Below, piece after piece: positions 6,139 through 11,780 of a stretch of 11,780 nt of DNA (positions are counted from its first letter, which is position 1; the number at the start of each line of letters is the position of its first letter). Both the position numbers and the translations under genes were made by a program. A model generated the notes under the pieces. That model was not told the origin of the DNA. It did no database searches and saw only the letters and a list, made by a program, of their open reading frames with translations. Origin of the DNA: an uncultured Senegalimassilia sp. (GTDB lineage Bacteria > Actinomycetota > Coriobacteriia > Coriobacteriales > Eggerthellaceae); assembly GCA_937925385.1 (NCBI GenBank), contig CALEWN010000129.1, forward strand, positions 1-11,780, read 5' to 3'.

Positions 6139-8406
6139 TTAGCAGAAGAGGGCATCACCCCCTTCGCGGGCGATATCCAGCCCAACGTCATCTCGATAAG
6201 ATTGCCTATCCAGCAAAACGTACGTGCTGGCGCTAAGCGACTCAATAGCACCTGCCTCATCAAGCGCCTTTAAGTCGTTGAGGTAAATCGACACCGTGTA
6301 GCGCGATAGCAGCCGTTGGTCCCCCCTTGTCAGCAAGCCGCTTCGCGCTCGTTCGATAGCGCCCTCGTTCTCCTCGCAAGGAATCACCAGAGGGAACGAC
6401 CCTTCCTCGATGAGCTTGAAATCATTGCCGATATCCGAGAAGGGAAAGACGCAAATCGGAGAGCCATCCCGAGGAGCCCTTCTGGGATCAAGCTGCGACA
6501 TGCGAGGAACGATATTCTTCGCATCCAACTCACGTTCGCCTTTGGCTTTATACAGGCGATTGAAATAGGCGGGCACGGCATCCTCTACCTCGAGGTAGCC
6601 GTCCGAAACCGACAGCAACGACGGCATGACGCTCTGCGCCACAGCGGCGCGCTGCTCAACCTCTGCCGGGACAACGTAATCGTCGGCCGGCGCGAAAACA
6701 TGGACGATGCTGTCATCCTTTTCGCGCTTTCCTTCGCGATTGCAGCGCCCACCTGCCTGGACGAGGGAATCTACGCCGGAAATCGCTCGATACACCACCG
6801 GGAAGTCAAAGTCGACGCCTGCTTCCACGAGACAGGTGGCCACCACAATGCATCGTTGATCGGCGTCAAGGAGCGCTTTGATTTCCGTGATCTTCTCCTG
6901 GCGATGGAGAGGATGCATCATAGTGGTCAAATGGAATACGCCATCTTTGTTTTGCTCCGCAAGCATGTCGTACAGCGCCCGCGCCTGCTTCCTGCTATTC
7001 ACGATGCAGAGCGCTTGATGCTGGCCGAGGAGGCTCTGCGCCAGCAAATCGTCCGCTACCGTGCCGTCGCTTTGGTAGCGAACTCGCGACAAGGTTTTCG
7101 CAAGAGCCGCGGGGTTCGCCGCGATTTCCCGAACTTCGTGGCCCTCGTCTGCGAAGAACCCATCCAGACACGGCTGCGTTGCCGTGCAAAGAACGACCGA
7201 ACAGCCATAGTTGTTCACCAGCTCGGAAAGCGCTTTCACGCAAGGCTTCAGATACTTCACGGGTATCATCTGGGCTTCATCGAGCAAGATGACGCTATTG
7301 GCGATATTGTGCAGCTTTCGGCATCGCGACGTCTTCGACGCATACAAGGATTCGAACAGCTGGACGTTCGTGGTGACCACAACGGGAGCGTCCCAGTTTT
7401 CGGCAGCCAGCCTAAGCCGATACCCAAGATCTTTCGGATCGTCAGACTCCCCATAGTCAAACGAGCTATGGTGCTCCAGGACATTTTCAGCACCCAAGAC
7501 TTTGCGATACTCCTGGGCGTTCTGCTCGATGATAGACGTGTAGGGAATGGCACATACAACCCTGCGCATGGGTTTGGGTTGAGAACAGGCATGATTGAGC
7601 GCAAACCGAAGCAAACCCCACGTTTTTCCGCTACCCGTCGGAGCGGTCAAAGAGAACACGCCGGGCTGCTGCGAAGAAGCCGCCAGGCAATCATCAAGCA
7701 GGGAGCAACGTATCCCGTTCACCCATGTGCGAGGAGGGTAAAACGACTGAAAGTGCTCTTCCATCCTATCGCGGAGCACTTCTAGCGAGTCCCCTTCTAC
7801 ACCTTGTCGGCCAACGTTGTTCATAAACGCTTCCGTGCAAAGAAAATCGGCATCGACGAGGCAGCTGAAAACCATGCGCGTCATGAACGACGTGCTGAAC
7901 GCCCCGCTTTCGTTGTCCGAGGGAATGACGCTGAACCGCGGCGCATCGGGGCAGGATAACGTGATTTCGCTACGATAACTTGAGTAATCGGGAATTGCGT
8001 TGCGCTCAGCAGCGTTAAGACGGCCGAGAAGCGTTCCGCCATCATCGAGGACCGTTCCTCCGTTCGGCAAACCGCCATGATGGCCGGCAACGCAATACGA
8101 GAGCATTCCGGCGGCATATTTGCTAAGCTCCGCAGCGCCTGCGGTCGAATGATCGACCTTGGGGCCGTCGTGCAGGATCCTCCGCTGGAAAGCAGGGGAG
8201 AACTTCCCGATATCGTGAGCGATGCCCGCAGCATACGCCCATGACGCTGCACCGAAATCCTCGGCAAATGTAGACGCCAGCTGGGCAACCTGGCGCAAAT
8301 GGGTTTCTACGGATTCGACCCGTTCCCCGTCCTCGGAGACATGCGCTACGTATTTGGGAGCCGCGTTCGCAAAACGGGCGCCCTCCTCCCTAAAACCTTC
8401 CATCAT
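6139..8406 (-). CDS. cas3: Cas3 HD nuclease-helicase fusion
   Basis: 755 residues. The N-terminal HD nuclease domain (about 15-230) shows H36 (ETHLRQV), H64-D65 (AHDIGK), H86 (DHSTAG), H109-H110 (GHHGGL) and the acidic SCLVDADF near 181-188. The superfamily 2 helicase follows: Walker A TAPTGSGKT at 254-262, DEAQ at 376-379, CTAT at 407-410, and VEAGVDFDFP then QAGGRCNREG near 527-559. After R-loop formation Cas3 is recruited to Cas8, nicks the non-target strand and degrades DNA while translocating 3' to 5'. It is the first gene of the operon. The ATG at 8406 has GAGGAG 6 bases upstream; a second ATG follows at once and fits the spacing less well. All key motifs are present. Confidence 0.97.
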   Translation of the reverse strand: MMEGFREEGARFANAAPKYVAHVSEDGERVESVETHLRQVAQLASTFAEDFGAASWAYAAGIAHDIGKFSPAFQRRILHDGPKVDHSTAGAAELSKYAAGMLSYCVAGHHGGLPNGGTVLDDGGTLLGRLNAAERNAIPDYSSYRSEITLSCPDAPRFSVIPSDNESGAFSTSFMTRMVFSCLVDADFLCTEAFMNNVGRQGVEGDSLEVLRDRMEEHFQSFYPPRTWVNGIRCSLLDDCLAASSQQPGVFSLTAPTGSGKTWGLLRFALNHACSQPKPMRRVVCAIPYTSIIEQNAQEYRKVLGAENVLEHHSSFDYGESDDPKDLGYRLRLAAENWDAPVVVTTNVQLFESLYASKTSRCRKLHNIANSVILLDEAQMIPVKYLKPCVKALSELVNNYGCSVVLCTATQPCLDGFFADEGHEVREIAANPAALAKTLSRVRYQSDGTVADDLLAQSLLGQHQALCIVNSRKQARALYDMLAEQNKDGVFHLTTMMHPLHRQEKITEIKALLDADQRCIVVATCLVEAGVDFDFPVVYRAISGVDSLVQAGGRCNREGKREKDDSIVHVFAPADDYVVPAEVEQRAAVAQSVMPSLLSVSDGYLEVEDAVPAYFNRLYKAKGERELDAKNIVPRMSQLDPRRAPRDGSPICVFPFSDIGNDFKLIEEGSFPLVIPCEENEGAIERARSGLLTRGDQRLLSRYTVSIYLNDLKALDEAGAIESLSASTYVLLDRQSYRDDVGLDIAREGGDALFC

Positions 8407-8481
8407 GCAAAGCTCCTCTCGGAACGCAATGAAAAAAGACCCTAGAACCGCGGAGCAGATGCAGAATCGAAGCTCTCACCA

Positions 8482-8510
8482 GGTAATATGCATCCAGTAT
8501 ATATCAAGTA
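8482..8510 (-). promoter_or_regulatory. Possible cas operon promoter region
   Basis: An AT-rich island lies 76-104 bases upstream of the cas3 start. On the minus strand it reads TTGATATATACTGG then TGCATATTACC, giving TATACT (5 of 6) and an extended TG-A-TATATA as candidate -10 boxes. I could not find a good -35 at 16-18 bases, so the precise promoter is uncertain; this is simply the best place for one. Confidence 0.3.
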
Positions 8511-8538
8511 GCGATGGCGGGCATTAGCTGGCAGCTTA

Positions 8539-8555
8539 TTGGGTCCAGGATTGCC
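8539..8555. repeat. Direct repeat copy 1
   Basis: TTGGGTCCAGGATTGCC matches TTTGGTCCAGGATTACC at 8843-8859 in 15 of 17 positions, same orientation, 304 bases apart. The flanking sequences do not match. Origin unknown; an element end or a protein-binding site are both possible. Confidence 0.6.
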
Positions 8556-8842
8556 CCGTAAGGCGACGGGAGAGTTGATTAGCGGGGCCTGCTTCCTGTC
8601 GCGTGCGAAGGTTGGCAAGCGCATCTGGGCGACAACCTCAAAAAACCGTTGCGGATGCCGTCAAGCCAACCGCGCAGGAACGCGACAAGCCGCATTGCGC
8701 ACCTCGCCACCAAGAATCGCCCGTACTTCCGCTATCATGCACTGCCTATCGTAGCGTTTCTTCTCCAGAATCATATAGAGCACCTTTCGCCCTTGATTTG
8801 GTTTCCGAGAAATCTAACCCTCTCCAACTCCTATGACCTCGC

Positions 8843-8859
8843 TTTGGTCCAGGATTACC
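8843..8859. repeat. Direct repeat copy 2
   Basis: TTTGGTCCAGGATTACC, the partner of the copy at 8539-8555. Both lie in the noncoding gap between the metabolic operon and cas3. Confidence 0.6.
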
Positions 8860-9131
8860 GCCGCATCCCCATGTGTCGAGTTTTATCGTAGCGAATACAT
8901 ACCTGAATGACGTGCCAGCAGATGTCCGGATACAAGCCGCAAGAATCTAGCGGCGATTGATGCTACCGCCTGCAACAAGGGCCGTCTGTTATCGCGCCAT
9001 TGCTCCGCTATCGAGACGGATGCACCCACCGCCGATCATCGCCAACGCCCATAACGCCCACGGCATCTCCGCTCATCGTTCATTGTCGAGAGCAGCACAC
9101 CGCCGATGAGACAATAACCGCGGACAACAAT

Positions 9132-9163
9132 CCCCCAGCAGCGCCACACAGCGCCGCCGGGGG
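9132..9163 (-). terminator. Hairpin terminator after the dihydroorotase gene
   Basis: On the minus strand two 13-base arms (beginning CCCCCGG and ending TGGGGG) pair around a TGTGTG loop, with two G-U pairs, then ATTGTTGT. On the plus strand those two positions become A-C mismatches, so the hairpin is built for minus-strand RNA. It lies 41 bases beyond the dihydroorotase stop. The U tract is imperfect, so termination could be incomplete. Confidence 0.75.
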
Positions 9164-9204
9164 AACCTTGCAGCAAACAACCTCTACCCCGACCCGGGGC
9201 CCCC

Positions 9205-10479
9205 TCACTCTCCGTCCTCGTATACCACGTTGCCGGCGCAGATGGTGCACTTCACCTTCCCGTAAAGGTCCTCGCCCGTAAACGGGGTGTTCGCCGCCTT
9301 CGAGACGAACTTCGGGCCCACGTGCCAGCGTTCGCCTTCGTTGAAGATCACCAGGTCGGCATCGGCCCCTTCCGCGATCGCGCCCTTGTCCAGCTTGTAG
9401 AGCTTCGCCGGGTTCAGGCTCATCTTCTCGATCAGCTGCATGAGCGTCAGATGCCCCTTGCGCACAAGGTTCGTGATGCCCAGCGCAAGCGCGGTCTCCA
9501 GCCCGATGATGCCGCTGGGCGCCTCGGCGAACGGCTTGGCCTTCTCCTCGGCGGAATGCGGCGCGTGGTCGGTGGCGATGATGTCGATCGCGCCATCCTT
9601 CAGACCCTCGATGATGGCGTAGCGGTCCGCCTGCGTTCGCAGCGGCGGGTTCATCTTCGCCATCGCGCCCTTCTCCAGCACGGCGTCCTCGGTCAGCGAG
9701 AAATGGTGCGGCGTGGCCTCGGCCGTCACGTGCGCACCCATCTCCTTCGCCAGACGCACCAGCTGCACGGAGTTCGCCGAGCTGATGTGCTGGATGTTCA
9801 CCCGCGCGCCCGTGTGCAGCGCCAGCATGCAGTCGCGCGCCACCAGCACGTCCTCGGCCAACGCGGGCGCGCCGCCCAGCCCCAGCGCCTTCGACACGGC
9901 ACCCTGGTTCACGCCCGGCGACTCGATGAACGCGCGGTCCTCCTCGTGGAACGAAAGCGGCAGGTCGAGCTTCGCCGCACGCTCCATGGCGCGCTTGACC
10001 AGGGCCTCGTCCATCAGCGGGATGCCGTCGTCGGTGAAGCCCGCGGCCCCGTGGGCGGCAAGCTCCTCCATGTCCACCAGCTCGCACCCCTGCATGCCGC
10101 GGCTGATGGTCGCGCACGTCAGCACGTTGATGCCGCAGCGCGCCCCGCGCTCGAGCACGTAGCCGAGCGTCTCCACGTTGTCCACGGGCGGCTTCGTGTT
10201 CGCCATGCACACCACGCTGGTGAACCCGCCTGCCGCGGCAGACGCGGCGCCGCTTTCGATGCCCTCCTTGTACGTGAACCCCGGATCGCGGAAGTGCACG
10301 TGCACGTCCACCAGCCCCGGAGCCACTACGCAGCCCTTCGCCTCGATGATGCGCTCGTAGTCCTCCGAGCGCTGATACTTGCCGATCTTCGCTATCTTGC
10401 CGCCGTCTATCACCAGGTCGAGCACATCGTCGATGCCACGCGCAGGGTCGATGACGCGGCCGTCTTTCACCAGGATCAT
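9205..10479 (-). CDS. pyrC: Class I dihydroorotase
   Basis: 424 residues, the usual length of class I dihydroorotases, which interconvert N-carbamoyl-L-aspartate and L-dihydroorotate. The signature GLVDVHVHFRDPGFTYKEG (55-73) supplies metal ligands H60 and H62 and substrate Arg R64; N94 lies in ANTKP. Further ligands are D150/D151 (GFTDDG), H178 (SFHEED), H231 (IQHISS) and the catalytic aspartate D304 (ATDHAPHSAEEK). The FTDDG motif replaces the carboxylated lysine of hydantoinases and allantoinases, which argues against those activities. The ATG at 10479 overlaps the stop of the upstream gene as ATGA, and GAAGGAAGAGG precedes it. The frame runs open upstream to 10791, but that part is a shadow of the neighbour. 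Pairing with an N-carbamoyl hydrolase raises the possibility of a catabolic role, discussed as a finding. Confidence 0.9.
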   Translation of the reverse strand: MILVKDGRVIDPARGIDDVLDLVIDGGKIAKIGKYQRSEDYERIIEAKGCVVAPGLVDVHVHFRDPGFTYKEGIESGAASAAAGGFTSVVCMANTKPPVDNVETLGYVLERGARCGINVLTCATISRGMQGCELVDMEELAAHGAAGFTDDGIPLMDEALVKRAMERAAKLDLPLSFHEEDRAFIESPGVNQGAVSKALGLGGAPALAEDVLVARDCMLALHTGARVNIQHISSANSVQLVRLAKEMGAHVTAEATPHHFSLTEDAVLEKGAMAKMNPPLRTQADRYAIIEGLKDGAIDIIATDHAPHSAEEKAKPFAEAPSGIIGLETALALGITNLVRKGHLTLMQLIEKMSLNPAKLYKLDKGAIAEGADADLVIFNEGERWHVGPKFVSKAANTPFTGEDLYGKVKCTICAGNVVYEDGE

Positions 10480-11699
10480 AGCGCCTCTTCCTTCAAATGC
10501 TCGTACATCACCATCGCGCCGTCGAGAATCGATTCGATGGTGGCGAACTCCTTCTTGTTGTGGCTGATGCCCTTCGCGCACGGGATGAACACCATGCCCG
10601 TGTCGCAGATGTGCGCGAACGACATGGCGTCGTGACCTGCGCCGCTGATCATCAGCCGATGCGGGATGCGCAGGCGCTTCGCCGCGTCGAGCAGCTTCTG
10701 CTGCGTCTCGGACGACATCTCGATAGGCGGGATGTCGGAGGTTTTCTCGCGGAAGTACTTGAGACGGCGCTTCTCGCAGATGCGCGTGCACGCGGCCTTC
10801 AGGCGCGCCTCCATGCGGTCGAGGCTGGCCACGTCGATGCCACGCATGTCGATGCCCAGCTCCACCTCGCCGGGGATGACGTTGAGCGCGTTGGGGTGGT
10901 TCGTTATGACGCCCACCGTGGCCACGGACTGGTGCATGGCCTCGGACTTGCCGATCTCTTCGACCTCCAGGATGATCTCAGCCGCCGCCGCAAGCGCGTC
11001 GGAGCGCATGCCCATGGGCGTGGCACCCGAATGCTCCGCGTTGCCGTGCACGTGCACCTTAAAGCGGCGCGGGCCGGCGATGGTGCTCACGATGCCCACG
11101 GCGTCGCCGTATTCCTCCAGGACCTTGCCCTGCTCGATGTGCAGCTCGAGGTACTCGCGGATGCCCTGGATGCGGTCGGGCGTCAGGCTGTAGCCCTTGC
11201 GGTCGAACACCTCGTGCAGCGTCTCGCCCTGCTTGTTCACGGCCTCGCCCACATCGTGCTTGTAAATCTCCTTGGTAATAAGGCCGCTGCCGATAGTGCT
11301 CCTGCCGAAATTGCTGGACTCCTCGCAGCGCATGGCGCCCACGCGGATGGGCAGGTCAACGCCGTCGCGTTCGGCCCAGCCCATCACCAGCAGCCCGGCG
11401 ATGATTCCCGCGACGCCGTCGTAGCGCCCGCCTTCGATCACCGAATCCAAGTGCGAGCCGACCAGCCAGAAAGGCTCGTCCATGCTGTACTGCGGACGGT
11501 ACAGGTAGGTGTTTCCCACCTGGTCGGCGAAGTGGCCGTAGCCCTTCTCCTCGCCGAGCTCGCACAGAGCCCGATGCATCTCGTCCTCGACCTCGGTGTA
11601 GCCGAGCCGGGTCACGCCGCCCGACGCACAGCTGCCGATGCCGTAGAACCGGTCGAAAAGGTATTCTGCATACTCAACGTCTTCGATAGCGTGCTGCAT
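10476..11699 (-). CDS. M20-family N-carbamoyl-L-amino-acid amidohydrolase (HyuC/AllC type)
   Basis: 407 residues with the zinc amidohydrolase signature of N-carbamoyl-amino-acid hydrolases, allantoate amidohydrolases and beta-ureidopropionases. Metal ligands and catalytic residues: H83 (GSHLDSV), D94 (GGRYDGV), E126-E127 (CEESSNFG), H187 (LELHIEQG) and H380 (GISHNKKEF). H223 in GNAEHSGATPM belongs to the dimerisation domain, R285 (DMRG) is the expected substrate-carboxylate contact, and SGAGHDAMS is a family hallmark. Such enzymes release CO2 and ammonia from a ureido group. A TTG at 11717 extends the frame by six residues, but AGGAG sits 5 bases before the ATG at 11699, so I use the ATG. The gene overlaps pyrC by four bases, so the two are translated together. 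Exact substrate is not readable; N-carbamoyl-aspartate is suggested by the partner gene. Confidence 0.9.
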   Translation of the reverse strand: MQHAIEDVEYAEYLFDRFYGIGSCASGGVTRLGYTEVEDEMHRALCELGEEKGYGHFADQVGNTYLYRPQYSMDEPFWLVGSHLDSVIEGGRYDGVAGIIAGLLVMGWAERDGVDLPIRVGAMRCEESSNFGRSTIGSGLITKEIYKHDVGEAVNKQGETLHEVFDRKGYSLTPDRIQGIREYLELHIEQGKVLEEYGDAVGIVSTIAGPRRFKVHVHGNAEHSGATPMGMRSDALAAAAEIILEVEEIGKSEAMHQSVATVGVITNHPNALNVIPGEVELGIDMRGIDVASLDRMEARLKAACTRICEKRRLKYFREKTSDIPPIEMSSETQQKLLDAAKRLRIPHRLMISGAGHDAMSFAHICDTGMVFIPCAKGISHNKKEFATIESILDGAMVMYEHLKEEAL

Positions 11700-11780
11700 A
11701 GCTTCTCCTATATTCAATCTGTTGCATTTTTAGGCGTCATATCGAATGCTTATAGATGCAATGCAGACTCTGGCGGGTAG
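11700..11780 (-). promoter_or_regulatory. Upstream region of the amidohydrolase-dihydroorotase operon
   Basis: This 81-base edge region is AT-richer than the gene beside it and ends in the ribosome site AGGAG (11709-11705). An inverted repeat TTGCAT (11722-11727) and ATGCAA (11756-11761), 28 bases apart, could be an operator. TTGCAT on the minus strand could serve as a weak -35, but a matching -10 at proper distance is not clear. No gene begins here. Confidence 0.35.

Larger units (their letters stand above)
8407..9204. other. Intergenic region of about 800 bases before cas3, no convincing gene
   Basis: Between the dihydroorotase stop and cas3 I find no reading frame with recognisable protein character on either strand. 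The contents are the terminator at 9132-9163, the AT-rich cas promoter region at 8482-8510, two direct repeat copies (8539-8555 and 8843-8859) and short open frames only. One of these, 8774-8661 on the minus strand, encodes 37 residues starting MILEKKRYDRQC and has AAAGGTG upstream; it ends in a stop and is not recognisable. The stretch could be gene decay or the scar of a mobile element, but I see no transposase motif. No tRNA or other RNA gene was recognised. Confidence 0.6.

Noticed and set aside
6081..6263. Extended N-terminus of cas5c within the cas3 3' end
   Set aside because: Lacks a ribosome site and Cas5 similarity; the GTG at 6080 with AAGGAGGT upstream gives the normal family length.
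6316..7785. 489-residue plus-strand open frame opposite cas3
   Set aside because: It lies wholly antisense to cas3, whose HD and helicase motifs are intact, and has no domain of its own.
8641..8669. Possible terminator (CCGCAACGG followed by six T on the minus strand)
   Set aside because: The stem is only three base pairs, too weak to support a terminator call.
9080..10210. 376-residue minus-strand frame overlapping the dihydroorotase
   Set aside because: An out-of-frame shadow of pyrC with a composition dominated by Arg, Gly and Ala; it also runs through the terminator hairpin.
9205..10479. Allantoinase or hydantoinase identity for the amidohydrolase-fold gene
   Set aside because: The HFRDPG and FTDDG motifs and the ATDHAPHS segment match class I dihydroorotase, and the carboxylated-lysine motif of hydantoinases is absent.
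9322..10635. 437-residue plus-strand open frame opposite the dihydroorotase
   Set aside because: Same effect of high G+C; the composition is low-complexity, rich in Arg, His, Val and Leu, with no family signature.
10497..11780. 427-residue plus-strand open frame opposite the amidohydrolase
   Set aside because: High G+C leaves the opposite strand without stops. It is rich in Ala, His, Arg and Leu, has no recognisable domain, and the minus-strand gene carries all family motifs.

Overview
The window carries a complete class 1 type I-C (Dvulg-type) CRISPR-Cas locus and the start of a separate metabolic operon. Every gene is on the minus strand. The host is probably a high-GC bacterium. G+C is roughly 65% in a sampled line of the dihydroorotase gene and roughly 55% in a sampled line of cas8c. 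From memory the protein style fits Coriobacteriia (Eggerthella and relatives), but nothing in the window proves this.

Layout from right to left, in the direction of transcription. (1) At 11699-9205, an M20-family N-carbamoyl-amino-acid amidohydrolase and a class I dihydroorotase overlap as ATGA, and a strong hairpin terminator follows at 9132-9163. (2) An intergenic stretch of about 800 bases (8407-9204) has no convincing gene. It holds two copies of a 17-base direct repeat and the presumed cas promoter region. (3) The cas operon reads cas3, cas5c, cas8c (with internal cas11c), cas7c, cas4, cas1, cas2 from 8406 to 759. Junctions are tight: ATGA overlaps at cas5/cas8 and cas4/cas1, and gaps of 8-58 bases elsewhere. 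(4) A leader of about 160 bases with a good promoter candidate. (5) A CRISPR array of nine identical 33-base repeats and eight full spacers, running off the left edge.

The parts work together in the usual way. Cas1-Cas2, helped by Cas4, adds spacers at the leader end near 598. Cas5c is expected to cut the array transcript at each repeat hairpin. Cas5c, Cas8c, Cas7c and Cas11c form the crRNA-guided complex, and Cas3 is the recruited helicase-nuclease. The catalytic motifs I could check are present in Cas1, Cas3 and Cas4, so the system looks functional. The least obvious element is cas11c, an in-frame internal gene at the 3' end of cas8c that starts at a GTG behind a perfect Shine-Dalgarno sequence. 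I did not find a wholly new system. The best leads are the internal cas11c, the pairing of dihydroorotase with a carbamoyl-amino-acid hydrolase (possible orotate catabolism), the leader architecture, and the unexplained repeats in the gap before cas3.
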